From JANPLD01 sp964445765 (GTDB taxonomy: Bacteria > Pseudomonadota > Alphaproteobacteria > Rickettsiales > UBA8987): a DNA stretch of 64,000 bases. Shown here in pieces: positions 49,901 through 59,213 of the stretch. Position numbers and translations under genes: made by a program. Numbering within the stretch: the first letter of the stretch is position 1; each line of letters begins with the position of its first letter. Under the pieces are notes generated by a model. That model saw nothing but the letters and a program-made list of their open reading frames with translations. It was not told the origin of the DNA and searched no databases. Location: the NCBI GenBank assembly GCA_964445765.1, contig CAYULD010000001.1, positions 310,001-374,000 of the forward strand, written 5' to 3'.

Positions 49901-51168
49901 ACTGGATGCTCTTTAATAACTTCATCTAAAATATCCCAAACTTCTGGGCGTTCAGCTTCAACCATTTTCTTGGCAACTTTAATAGTTGCTGCGTGTCCAT
50001 ACATTTCAAGTTTAGCATAAATAAATGGCTTGAATAATTCTAACGCCATCTTTTTAGGAATACCACATTGGTGAAGTTTAAGCTCAGGGCCAACCACGAT
50101 AACAGAACGGCCAGAATAATCCACACGCTTACCAAGTAAGTTCTGACGGAAGCGACCTTGCTTACCTTTTAACATATCAGAAAGAGACTTGAACGGGCGT
50201 TTATTCGCATCTTTTATAACCCTACCTCTTCTGCCATTATCAAAGAGTGCATCAACAGATTCTTGAAGCATTCTCTTTTCATTTCTGATGATAATATCAG
50301 GTGCGTTAAGCTCAATAAGCCTTCTTAAGCGATTATTTCTGTTAATTACCCTACGATATAAATCATTTAAGTCAGAGGTTGCAAACCTACCACCATCTAG
50401 CGGAACAAGCGGGCGTAAATCTGGTGGAATAACTGGAAGAACTTCCATCACCATCCATTCTGGCTTGTTGTTTGATTCAAGGAAATTTTCAACAAGTTTA
50501 AGCCTTTTTACTATTTTCTTATGCTTAATTTCTGATTTATTATCAGACATTTCTAAGCGAAGCTCTTTTCTTAATTCGTCTAAATCAAGATTTTTTAGAA
50601 GATATTGAACAGCCTCAGCACCAATCATTGCAGTGAAAGAGTTTTCACCAAATTCATCTTGTGCTTTATAAAATTGTTCCTCAGTAAGTAATTGACCTTT
50701 TGTGAACGGCGTTAAGCCAGCCTCAGTAACTACAAATGATTCAAAATATAAGATTTTTTCTAAATCTTTTAGTGGCATATCAAGCAATAAGCCAATTCTA
50801 GAAGGAAGTGATTTTAAGAACCAAATATGCACAACTGGGCTTGCAAGCTCAATATGACCCATTCTTTCACGGCGAACTTTAGATGTTGTAACCTCAACAC
50901 CGCATTTTTCACACACAATGCCGCGATATTTCATTCTTTTATATTTACCACAAAGGCACTCATAATCTCTAATTGGGCCAAAAATCTTTGCACAAAATAA
51001 GCCATCTTTCTCAGGCTTAAAAGTTCTGTAGTTAATAGTTTCAGGCTTTTTTACTTCACCATAAGACCAAGAGCGAATTTTCTCTGGGCTTGCGATTGAT
51101 ATACGAAGCTCATCAAAATCTTGAGATTTCTTACCATATCCAAACAAGCTCATCATTTCTTCACGCAT
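46930..51168 (-). CDS. rpoC: RNA polymerase subunit beta'
   Basis: The beta' subunit carries the polymerase catalytic Mg2+. N-terminal zinc ribbon: [20 protein letters not shown] then CGVEVT. Catalytic motif near residue 460: [20 protein letters not shown]. The second zinc site [16 protein letters not shown] and the bridge-helix/trigger-loop region ([20 protein letters not shown]) are present. I chose the ATG at 51166-51168 because GGAG lies six bases in front of it; an in-frame TTG four codons upstream is unlikely. At about 1,412 residues it is complete. The stop faces ldcA. Confidence 0.97.
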   Translation of the reverse strand: [1412 protein letters not shown]

Positions 51169-51216
51169 ATTTTTCTCCAATAGTTTTATATATTTTTTCT
51201 TATTCTCTTTTTTTAA

Positions 51217-51268
51217 GGGTGATTAGCTAATATGTAATTGGGGGTATACATAAAATTGCCAATCACCC
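51217..51268 (-). promoter_or_regulatory. Stem structure in the rpoB-rpoC spacer
   Basis: GGGTGATT (51217-51224) and AATCACCC (51261-51268) are perfectly complementary across a 36-base loop. A second small stem AAGGTTTTAACCTT lies beside it toward rpoB. The spacer is 124 bases to the chosen rpoC start, longer than common for this operon. It could be a processing or regulatory site. No T-run follows. Confidence 0.45.
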
Positions 51269-51292
51269 GAGCGTTTAAGGTTTTAACCTTAT

Positions 51293-54200
51293 TTAAGCGG
51301 CCTCTTTCTCATCTTCATCTTTTTGCTTAAGCTCAACATTTAAGCACAGAGACCTTAATTCTTTAACCATAACATTGAATGATTCTGGAACACCAGATTC
51401 AAAGCTATGATTTCCTTTCACGATAGATTCATAAACTTTTGTTCTGCCAACTACATCATCAGATTTTACTGTTAGTAATTCCTGAAGCGTATAAGCAGCA
51501 CCATAAGCCTGTAATGCCCAGCATTCCATTTCACCAAATCTTTGACCACCAAAGTGAGATTTACCACCAAGCGGTTGCTGAGTAACAAGGCTGTATGGAC
51601 CAATAGAACGAGCGTGCAATTTATCATCAACAAGATGGTGAAGTTTTAACATATAAATTACACCAACTGTAACTTTTCTATCAAATTTTTCACCGGTTCT
51701 ACCATCATACACATCAAACTGGCCAGATGGATTAGCACCAACTTTCTTCAAGCAATCAGAAATATCTTCAACATCAGCACCATCAAACACAGGTGAAGCC
51801 ATTGGCACACCTTTGGATAAGTTTCCTGCTAATTCAACTATTTCAGAATCAGAAAGTGATTTAATCTCTTTTTTATCAGCGTTATTTCTATAGCTATCAG
51901 CAACTTTTGCACGAAGCTCAGAAACATCTTTACCACCCTTATTATAATAGGCTTCAAGAACTGATTTAATTTGCTGACCTAACTCACGAGAAGCCCAACC
52001 TAAATGCGTTTCAAATATCTGACCAATATTCATACGAGAAGGCACACCAAGCGGGTTAAGAACAAAATCAACTGGCGTTCCATCTTCTAAATATGGCATA
52101 TCTTCCGCAGGGCAGATTTTAGATATAATACCTTTGTTACCGTGTCTGCCAGCCATTTTATCACCCGGCTGAAGTTTGCGTTTCACTGCAACATAAACTT
52201 TAACAGTTTTAAGAACACCCGCAGCTAAGTCATCACCGCCTTGTAATTTCTCAATTTTATCATTAAGAACTTCTTCAAGATTTTTAACGATTAAGTCATA
52301 CTCATCTTTAAGCTCTTTGAATTTAGCCATTACATCAGCGTCTTCAACTTCTAAAGCCCACCATTTAACTTTTGGAGTTTCTTTTAGTGATTCAGCGTTA
52401 ATTTTTTCGCCTTTTTTAACTGCACCAATAGCTTTTGAGCATTTTTTACCAGTTAATAATTTAGCTAGACGCTCATATAAAGGTGTTGTAACAATTTTAT
52501 ATTCGTCATTTCTATCTTTTTTAAGGCGATCAATTTCTGCTCTTTCAATTTCCATTGTTCTCTCATCTTTCTCAATACCTCTGCGAGAGAAAATACGAAC
52601 ATCAACAACAGTTCCAGTAATACCCGGCTTCATTCTTAAAGAAGAATCTTTAACATCAGCAGCTTTTTCACCAAAAATTGCCCTGAGTAATTTTTCTTCT
52701 GGCGTCATTGGAGATTCAGATTTAGGCGTAACTTTACCAACTAAAATATCGCCCGGCCCAACTTCCGCACCAATGTGAACTATACCTGTTTCATCAAGAT
52801 TGATAAGGTTTTCTTCAGATACATTTGGAATATCTCTAGTGATTTCCTCAGCACCAAGTTTAGTATCACGAGCAACACATTCAAATTCTTCAATGTGGAT
52901 TGAAGTGAAAACATCTTCCTTAACAATTCTTTCAGAAATTAAAATTGAATCTTCATAATTGTAACCATTCCAAGGCATAAAAGCTACAATCACATTTCTG
53001 CCAAGTGCTAATTCACCAAGCTCTGTGCTTGGGCCATCAGCGATAACATCTCCAGCTTTAACCTTATCACCAGTATTAACTATTGGCTTTTGGTTAATTG
53101 CAGTATTTTGGTTTGTTCTTTGGAATTTGCGAAGATTGTAAATATCAACCGCGTGAGATTCGCCTTTTTCATCAGTAACTTTAACAACGATACGGGTTGC
53201 ATCTACCTTATCTACAACACCATCTCTCTTAGCAACAATAACTGCACCTGAATCATATGCAACTGGGGCTTCCATACCAGTTCCAACTAGCGGAGCATCT
53301 GAGCGAACTAAAGGCACAGCTTGCCTCATCATGTTTGAACCCATCAATGCACGGTTAGCATCGTCATTTTCTAAGAATGGAATTAATGCAGAAGCAACAG
53401 AAACTAATTGTTTAGGTGCAACATCAGCATATTGAATTTCTTCAGGTTTAGCCAAGATGAAATCACCTGTTTTTCTGCAAGAAATAAATTTTCCAACGAT
53501 ATTACCATCTTCATCAATATTTGCATCAGATTGAGCAATTACAAATTTGCCCTCTTCAATCGCAGAAAGATAATCAATTTTATTAGTTAATTTGCCGTTT
53601 TCAACTTTAACATAAGGCGTTTCAATAAAGCCATATTTATTAACCCTAGCATAAGTTGCAAGAGAGTTGATTAAACCAATATTCGGCCCTTCCGGCGTTT
53701 CAATTGGACAAATTCTTCCATAGTGAGTTGGGTGAACATCTCGCACTTCAAAGCCTGCTCTTTCACGAGTTAAACCACCCGGCCCTAACGCAGAAAGCCT
53801 TCTCTTATGAGTAATTTCAGATAATGGATTTGTTTGATCCATAAACTGAGAAAGCTGAGATAATCCAAAAAATTCTTTTATTGAAGAAGCTAATGGCTTT
53901 GCATTGATGATGTCATTTGGCATAACAGTATCAATTTCAACTGAAGCTATTCTCTCTAAGATTGCCTTTTGAACCCTTAAAAGTCCAAGCCTTAATTGGT
54001 TTTCAGCTAATTCACCTACTGAGCGAACCCTTCTATTTCCAAGGTGATCAATATCATCAACTTCACCTCTACCATCTTTAATTTCAACAATTTTACGAAC
54101 GATTTCTAAAATATCTTCCTTAGTTAAAACGCTAACTTCTTCAGGAATTTTTATAGAAAGCCTAGTGTTCATCTTCATTCTACCAACATCAGATAAATCA

Positions 54201-55399
54201 TATCTTTCAGAATTGAAGAATAAATTATGGAACAATGTTTCCGCTGATTCTATGGTTGGTGGCTCACCCGGTCTGATAACTCTATAAATATCAAATAAAG
54301 CATCTTCCCTGTTATTATTTTTATCAGCCGACATAGACTCCAAGATATATGGGCGAGACATAAGAGAAATATCCACAATCTTGAAAGAACTTCCGCCTGC
54401 TTTTGTAAATTTTGAAATAGTTTCAGAAGTTATTTGCTTACCTGCCTGCAAAATAACTTCACCAGTTTTTTGATTAATAATATCTTCATAAGTATATTTC
54501 CTCACAAGAACTTCATCAGAAAGAATAACTTGTGATAGACCCTCCTCTTTTAGTTGTTTAGCTTTTCTAGGCGTAATTTTTTTACCTTTAGAAAGAATAA
54601 CTTCACCAGATTTTGCATCAATTAAATCAAAATCTAGCTCACCGCTATAATTTTCTGGGATAAAATCAACCGCCCAACCTTTATTGGTTTTTTCAACATC
54701 AACATAGTTAAAATAATTTTTAACTATCTCAGAATTATCAAGCCCTAGAGCCATTAATAAGCTAGAGATGTATAATTTCTTCTTTCTATCAATACGGAAA
54801 TATAATAAATCTTTTGCATCAAATTCAAAATCCAACCAAGAGCCACGATAAGGTATAACCCTTGCTGAAAATAATATTTTTCCAGATGCGTGAGATTCGC
54901 CATTATCATGCTCAAAAAATACACCCGGTGAGCGGTGCATTTGAGAAACGATAACCCTCTCAACGCCATTAATTATGAATGTTCCGTTATTTGTCATTAA
55001 TGGAATATCACACAGATAAACTTCTTGCTCTTTAATGCCAACTACTTCACGCGTTCCAGCATCTTCATCAACCTCCCAAACAATTAGCCTGAAAGTTGAT
55101 TTTAGCGGGCAACCATAAGTTAAACCACGCGCATTACATTCTTCAACGCTATATTTTGGTTTGCCGAAATCATATTTAACAAATTCAACTGTTGCAGTCT
55201 GTGCAATATCTTCAACTGGAAATACAGATTTGAAAACAGCTTGCAAGCCCCTGTTTTTTCTTTGCTCTGGCTTTACATTAGCCTGCAAAAATTGTTCGTA
55301 TGAATTTTTTTGAATCTCAATCAAGTTAGGCATTTTTGCCTGAGTTTCATATTTACCAAAAGAATTTCTAATTCTTTTACGCTGAGTGAATGAATACAT
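51293..55399 (-). CDS. rpoB: RNA polymerase subunit beta
   Basis: The beta subunit forms the other half of the polymerase active centre and the rifampicin pocket. The N-terminal MYSFTQRKRIRNSFGK, the rifampicin region (FGLSQLSQFMDQTNPLSEIT then HKRRLSALGPGGLTRERAG), KLQPGDKMAGRHGNKGIISK, and the C-terminal FGGQRFGEMECWALQAYGAA are all clear. I took the ATG at 55397-55399; a TTG three codons upstream is a weaker choice. The rifampicin pocket shows the usual sensitive-type residues. At about 1,368 residues it is complete. Confidence 0.97.
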   Translation of the reverse strand: MYSFTQRKRIRNSFGKYETQAKMPNLIEIQKNSYEQFLQANVKPEQRKNRGLQAVFKSVFPVEDIAQTATVEFVKYDFGKPKYSVEECNARGLTYGCPLKSTFRLIVWEVDEDAGTREVVGIKEQEVYLCDIPLMTNNGTFIINGVERVIVSQMHRSPGVFFEHDNGESHASGKILFSARVIPYRGSWLDFEFDAKDLLYFRIDRKKKLYISSLLMALGLDNSEIVKNYFNYVDVEKTNKGWAVDFIPENYSGELDFDLIDAKSGEVILSKGKKITPRKAKQLKEEGLSQVILSDEVLVRKYTYEDIINQKTGEVILQAGKQITSETISKFTKAGGSSFKIVDISLMSRPYILESMSADKNNNREDALFDIYRVIRPGEPPTIESAETLFHNLFFNSERYDLSDVGRMKMNTRLSIKIPEEVSVLTKEDILEIVRKIVEIKDGRGEVDDIDHLGNRRVRSVGELAENQLRLGLLRVQKAILERIASVEIDTVMPNDIINAKPLASSIKEFFGLSQLSQFMDQTNPLSEITHKRRLSALGPGGLTRERAGFEVRDVHPTHYGRICPIETPEGPNIGLINSLATYARVNKYGFIETPYVKVENGKLTNKIDYLSAIEEGKFVIAQSDANIDEDGNIVGKFISCRKTGDFILAKPEEIQYADVAPKQLVSVASALIPFLENDDANRALMGSNMMRQAVPLVRSDAPLVGTGMEAPVAYDSGAVIVAKRDGVVDKVDATRIVVKVTDEKGESHAVDIYNLRKFQRTNQNTAINQKPIVNTGDKVKAGDVIADGPSTELGELALGRNVIVAFMPWNGYNYEDSILISERIVKEDVFTSIHIEEFECVARDTKLGAEEITRDIPNVSEENLINLDETGIVHIGAEVGPGDILVGKVTPKSESPMTPEEKLLRAIFGEKAADVKDSSLRMKPGITGTVVDVRIFSRRGIEKDERTMEIERAEIDRLKKDRNDEYKIVTTPLYERLAKLLTGKKCSKAIGAVKKGEKINAESLKETPKVKWWALEVEDADVMAKFKELKDEYDLIVKNLEEVLNDKIEKLQGGDDLAAGVLKTVKVYVAVKRKLQPGDKMAGRHGNKGIISKICPAEDMPYLEDGTPVDFVLNPLGVPSRMNIGQIFETHLGWASRELGQQIKSVLEAYYNKGGKDVSELRAKVADSYRNNADKKEIKSLSDSEIVELAGNLSKGVPMASPVFDGADVEDISDCLKKVGANPSGQFDVYDGRTGEKFDRKVTVGVIYMLKLHHLVDDKLHARSIGPYSLVTQQPLGGKSHFGGQRFGEMECWALQAYGAAYTLQELLTVKSDDVVGRTKVYESIVKGNHSFESGVPESFNVMVKELRSLCLNVELKQKDEDEKEAA

Positions 55400-55548
55400 A
55401 ATTAACAAACGATGAAATTGGTTTATAACCTAAAAATAAATAACAAGAAATGTAGTGAAGTTAGATTGTCAAACAGAGAATATTTAAGAACACACAACCT
55501 AATCTAGTAGAAATATTTGCTTGCATTAAAAACTTTACAAGCAGAAAA

Positions 55549-55577
55549 CCTTAGGTAAGCATAAAGCTAACCTAAGG
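55549..55577 (-). promoter_or_regulatory. Attenuator-like hairpin between rplL and rpoB
   Basis: Stem CCTTAGGT/ACCTAAGG, 8 bp with a 13-base loop, then TTTTCTGCTT on the minus strand. It lies just downstream of rplL and upstream of rpoB, where E. coli has its rplL-rpoB attenuator. Partial read-through would set the ratio of L7/L12 to polymerase. Confidence 0.65.
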
Positions 55578-55596
55578 CTAGAAAGAATAACAATAA

Positions 55597-55974
55597 TTAT
55601 TTAAGCTCAACTTTAGCACCAGCAGCTTCAAGTAATTTCTTGAATTTGTCTGCATCTTCTTTTTTAAGAGCTTCTTTAACTAATTTTGGTGCACCTTCAA
55701 CTAAATCTTTAGCTTCTTTTAAGCCAAGACCAGTGATAACACGAACTTCTTTAATAACATTGATTTTATTAGCACCGCCATCAACTAAGTGTAAATCAAA
55801 CTCAGTTTTTTCAGCAGCAGGTGCTGAATCATTAGCAGCAGCAACCGCAGCAACCGCAACCGGTGCAGCAGCAGTAACGCCCCATTTCTCTTCAAGTAAT
55901 TTAGAAAGCTGAGATGCTTCTAATACAGTTAACGCAGATAAATCTTCAACGATTTTTTCTAGATTTGCAGCCAT
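55597..55974 (-). CDS. rplL: 50S ribosomal protein L7/L12
   Basis: Ribosomal stalk protein that recruits translation factors. N-terminal dimer domain (ANLEKIVEDLSALTVLEASQ), an Ala-rich hinge, and the conserved C-terminal domain (EFDLHLVDGGANKINVIKEV, then GLGLKEAKDLVEGAPK). The start at 55974 (MAANLEK) is chosen because GAGG precedes it and the length of 125 residues is normal. An upstream ATG (MRVKMAAN) reads through that site. Confidence 0.97.
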   Translation of the reverse strand: MAANLEKIVEDLSALTVLEASQLSKLLEEKWGVTAAAPVAVAAVAAANDSAPAAEKTEFDLHLVDGGANKINVIKEVRVITGLGLKEAKDLVEGAPKLVKEALKKEDADKFKKLLEAAGAKVELK

Positions 55975-56119
55975 TTTGACCCTCATTATATTTAATATTA
56001 ATAATAAATTAGATTCTTAGATAAATCTTTATTTTGACGCTTTCTTAACCACAATATTTTATTTTGCAACAAATATTTTAGAAAAAAATATAAAGCGAAA
56101 AAATTGATAAATCAAAGCA

Positions 56120-56632
56120 TCATTCCTTTCTGCCATAAGCGGCAAAAACTCTTGCAAGTTGACTTGCAGGCTCATTAGCGATACGAGCAATCTGACCAGC
56201 AGAAGCAACAAGTAAACCAACGATTTTTCCTCTTGATTGATCTAGCGAAGGTGTATTTGCTAAATCAATAACAGAATTGCTGTTTAAGTCTGCACCATCA
56301 AAAGAGCCACCAGCAACTTTTAACTTTTCGTTTTTCTTAGAGAAATCAACGATAGTTTTAGCCGCCGCAACTGGATCTTTAGAATATGCAACTAAAGTTT
56401 GACCATTCAAATAAGCTGAAATTCCGCTATGCTTAGTATCTTTTGACGCAATAGATGCAAGCGTGTTTTTAGCTATCCTAACTTTTGCACCATTCTTTTT
56501 AGCAGATTTACGAAGCTCATCAGTATCTTTAATTGTAAGAGCAGTAAAACTAGCAACCACAACAGTTGCTGATTCACCGAATGCAGTTTTCAACTCTTCA
56601 ACCTGCTTTATTTTTTTAGTTTTATCAACCAT
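56120..56632 (-). CDS. rplJ: 50S ribosomal protein L10
   Basis: L10 anchors L7/L12 dimers on the stalk base. KIKQVEELKTAFGESATVVV, the basic ELRKSAKKNGAKVRIAKNTL and the C-terminal helix (GKIVGLLVASAGQIARIANE followed by PASQLARVFAAYG) match the family. At 170 residues it is normal. It lies 29 bases after rplA, so no long L10 leader region is present as in E. coli. Confidence 0.95.
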   Translation of the reverse strand: MVDKTKKIKQVEELKTAFGESATVVVASFTALTIKDTDELRKSAKKNGAKVRIAKNTLASIASKDTKHSGISAYLNGQTLVAYSKDPVAAAKTIVDFSKKNEKLKVAGGSFDGADLNSNSVIDLANTPSLDQSRGKIVGLLVASAGQIARIANEPASQLARVFAAYGRKE

Positions 56633-56661
56633 TTGAAATAATTTTTGATGTTAAAAATTTA

Positions 56662-57396
56662 TTATGCAATTTTAGTTTCAACCTTTACAGAGGGCCCCAT
56701 TGTTGATTTAAGGTGAATAGCCTTAAAATATATACCTTTAGAATTCTGGGGTTTTGCCTTATTAAGCGCTTCAATTAAAACTTTTGCATTCTCAGCTAGT
56801 TTTTCAGAATCAAAACTTGCCTTACCAATAATTGCGTGAATTACGCCACCTTTATCAGCACGATATTCAACCTGCCCTGCTTTTGCTTCTTTAACAGCTT
56901 TTGCGACATTATCAGTAACACTGCCTAGTTTTGGGTTTGGCATCAAGCCCTTTGGCCCTAAAACTTTAGCAACTTTACCAAGCTCTTTCATTATATCAGG
57001 TGTTGCAATTAACCTATCAAATTCAATTTTGCCTTTTGCAATCTCATCAATAAATTCCTCAGCACCAACAATATCAGCACCGGCTTGTTTAGCTTCTTCA
57101 GCTTTTTTATCACGAGCAATAACCGCTACCCTAACTTTTTTACCAGTTCCGTTAGGTAAAGTTATAACACCACGAACATTTTGATCAGTTTGCTTAACAT
57201 CAATACCTAAATTAACCGCTATATCAATTGATTCATCAAATTTAGCAGTTGAGCATTGTTTAACTAAGTTTAACGCATCAGTTAAACTATAAATTTTGGA
57301 AAAATCTTTACCGGCTTTAGTCTTAGCAAGTCTAACGGTAGAACTTCCCTTTTCCACCTTCTCGCCAGTATTTTCTCTTTTTTTAGCTTTAGCCAT
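56662..57396 (-). CDS. rplA: 50S ribosomal protein L1
   Basis: L1 forms the mobile stalk at the E site and often represses its own operon. YSLTDALNLVKQCSTAKFDE, then SIDIAVNLGID, ADIVGAEEFIDEIAKGKIEF and KVLGPKGLMPNPKLGSVTDN are the L1 blocks. The N-terminal ~30 residues are basic. At 244 residues it is normal. It follows rplK after 39 bases. Confidence 0.97.
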   Translation of the reverse strand: MAKAKKRENTGEKVEKGSSTVRLAKTKAGKDFSKIYSLTDALNLVKQCSTAKFDESIDIAVNLGIDVKQTDQNVRGVITLPNGTGKKVRVAVIARDKKAEEAKQAGADIVGAEEFIDEIAKGKIEFDRLIATPDIMKELGKVAKVLGPKGLMPNPKLGSVTDNVAKAVKEAKAGQVEYRADKGGVIHAIIGKASFDSEKLAENAKVLIEALNKAKPQNSKGIYFKAIHLKSTMGPSVKVETKIA

Positions 57397-57435
57397 AAAT
57401 TTTAAGAAAATATTTTTGTATCATTAATAAAAAAA

Positions 57436-57879
57436 TTAAGCAGCAACAGATTCATCAAATTTCTCAACATCAATACCCATTGATCTAGCTTGACCAGCAA
57501 CAGTTTGCATTGCCGCAAATAAATCATCAGTATTGAAATCAGGCATTTTGAATTTAGCAACTTTCTTAACTTGCTCAACAGTCATCTTTTTAACGATTGT
57601 TAAACCGGGAGCTGTAGAGCCTTTCTCAACGCCAATTTCTTTCTTAATAAGATAAGAAGTTGCCGCTAATTTTGTTACGAAATCAAATTTTTTATCTTTG
57701 TAAACGCTAATGATAACAGGGGTTGGCCCTTGTTTATCTTTAGTTCTATCATTGAACTGTTTACAAAATTCCATAATATTAACACCCGCTTGACCAAGTG
57801 CTGGCCCAACTGGAGGTGCAGGATTAGCTTTTCCAGCTTCAATCTGCAATTTAATTACTTTTACAACTTCTTTACTCAT
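57436..57879 (-). CDS. rplK: 50S ribosomal protein L11
   Basis: L11 sits at the GTPase-associated centre and is needed for RelA activation. IKLQIEAGKANPAPPVGPAL followed by GQAGVNIMEFCKQFN is the classical N-terminal signature. The C-terminal rRNA-binding domain includes KMPDFNTDDLFAAMQTVAGQ ARSMGI. At 147 residues it is complete. Together with the Rel enzyme at the left edge, it supports a ribosome-linked stringent response. Confidence 0.97.
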   Translation of the reverse strand: MSKEVVKVIKLQIEAGKANPAPPVGPALGQAGVNIMEFCKQFNDRTKDKQGPTPVIISVYKDKKFDFVTKLAATSYLIKKEIGVEKGSTAPGLTIVKKMTVEQVKKVAKFKMPDFNTDDLFAAMQTVAGQARSMGIDVEKFDESVAA

Positions 57880-57918
57880 AAATATTACCGTTTGTCGTTA
57901 ATTTTTTTAATCTTACAA

Positions 57919-58458
57919 TTAAGCCTTTTCAACCTGCGTAAATTCAAGCTCAACAGGGGTTGACCTACCGAAAATTGAAACACCAACTCTTAGCTTATTA
58001 GTTTCTTCGTGAACTTCCTCAACAGAGCCGATGAAAGATTCAAAAGCACCCTCAATAATTTTAACCGTATCACCAACCATAAATGATACTTTACTTTTTG
58101 GAGCTGAAGTTTTACCCTCTTCAACTTGCTTCAAAATATTTTGTGCTTCCCTTTCCGTTATAGGCTGAGGCTTTGAGCCACCGCCACCTAAAAAGCCAGA
58201 TACTTTTGGAGTATTTTTAACAATCTGCCAAGTTTCATCATTAAGAATCATCTTCACAAGCACATATCCCGGAAAAAACTTTCTTTCAGATTGAATTTTT
58301 TTGCCTTTGCGAACCTCTATAAAAGGCTCAACAGGAACAACAATTTCTTCAAAAAGATTAGAAAAACCCTTCTTCTCAGCCCTTTCTTTAATATTTTCAG
58401 CAACTTTCTTTTCAGAGCCAGAAGTTGCGTGAACTATATACCATTTAGCGTTAGACAT
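57919..58458 (-). CDS. nusG: Transcription termination/antitermination factor NusG
   Basis: NusG binds RNA polymerase and couples it to Rho or to the ribosome. The NGN domain starts KWYIVHATSGSEKKVAENIK and includes RKFFPGYVLVKMILND. The KOW domain lies at the C-terminus (FMVGDTVKIIEGAFESFIGS, then RSTPVELEFTQVEK). At 179 residues it is typical. Confidence 0.97.
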   Translation of the reverse strand: MSNAKWYIVHATSGSEKKVAENIKERAEKKGFSNLFEEIVVPVEPFIEVRKGKKIQSERKFFPGYVLVKMILNDETWQIVKNTPKVSGFLGGGGSKPQPITEREAQNILKQVEEGKTSAPKSKVSFMVGDTVKIIEGAFESFIGSVEEVHEETNKLRVGVSIFGRSTPVELEFTQVEKA

Positions 58459-58514
58459 AATTATAAAACACTTTTCTAATTTTTAGAAGGGGTAGCCCCA
58501 ATAAAAATTATAGA

Positions 58515-58697
58515 TTAAAATTTTAACAAATATTGAACACCATTAAACATCAGCCAATCTACTAGCAAGAAAAACGCCGCAGAAACTGCAACCATTATAA
58601 AAACCATAAGGGTTACTGAGGTGGTTTCTTGCTTAGAAGCCCAAGTAACTTTTGAGCCTTCCTGCTTAACTTCTTTCAAAAACTTTAACAAATTCAT
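58515..58697 (-). CDS. secE: Preprotein translocase subunit SecE
   Basis: SecE is the small clamp subunit of the SecYEG channel. The 60-residue, single-membrane-span form has FLKEVKQEGSKVTWASKQET, the conserved amphipathic helix, followed by TSVTLMVFIMVAVSAAFFLL. It is positioned between tRNA-Trp and nusG, as is standard. Confidence 0.95.
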   Translation of the reverse strand: MNLLKFLKEVKQEGSKVTWASKQETTSVTLMVFIMVAVSAAFFLLVDWLMFNGVQYLLKF

Positions 58698-58763
58698 ATA
58701 CCCATTACTCCAGAGCTTTGAAAACCCAAAAAATGAGCTTATAAAGCGATAGAAAACTATAAA

Positions 58764-58839
58764 TGGCAGGGGCAGAGGGACTCGAACCCCCGACCCTCGG
58801 TTTTGGAGACCGATGCTCTACCAACTGAGCTATACCCCT
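58764..58839 (-). tRNA. tRNA-Trp (CCA anticodon)
   Basis: A 76-base cloverleaf on the minus strand. The acceptor arm is AGGGGTA/TGCCCCT with discriminator G and an encoded CCA 3' end. The anticodon arm has the loop CTCCAAA, which gives anticodon CCA. The T arm is GGGTTCGAGTCCC. The position just upstream of secE is conserved in many bacteria; tuf, which often precedes it, is absent. Confidence 0.97.
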
Positions 58840-59091
58840 ATTTTATAGAGCGTTTAAGTTAGTAGAAAAGGGTAAATTGCTTTTTACTTCAACAATTTAA
58901 GCCAAGAAAAAAGCACCAATAACCTCAACCCACAAAACTTATAGTGGAATAGTGCATATATATTAAGATTTTTCTATTGCAAGAAAAAATATAATTTTTT
59001 TTGAAATATTATCTTTGGCTTCTCATAATATTTTATGCACTAACTAGAGACTAGGCTCTAGGGGTTGGAGATTAGAGCTTAGGGTTAATTT

Positions 59092-59163
59092 GTATCATTT
59101 CGCACGAAGTGAGAAATCTGGAGAGTATATTCTTTCTAGATCTTTCGCTTCGCTCAAGATGAC
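59092..59163. repeat. F/R dispersed repeat pair
   Basis: The left half is TATCATTTCGCACGAAGTGA followed by GAAATCT. The right half is TAGATCTTTCGCTTCGCTCA followed by AGATGAC. The right half is nearly identical to those at 61763-61789 and 61850-61875. Confidence 0.8.
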
Positions 59164-59171
59164 GCTAGTGG

Positions 59172-59213
59172 ATACCCCTATAATTTTTTTTGCTAAAAAA
59201 AAATTCGGGGTAT
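59172..59213. repeat. ATACCCC inverted-repeat hairpin, copy 1
   Basis: Arms ATACCCCTATAATTTTTT and AAATTCGGGGTAT form a hairpin with a short TGCTA-like loop. A second copy lies at 61143-61182 with the same arms and a different loop. Confidence 0.85.
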
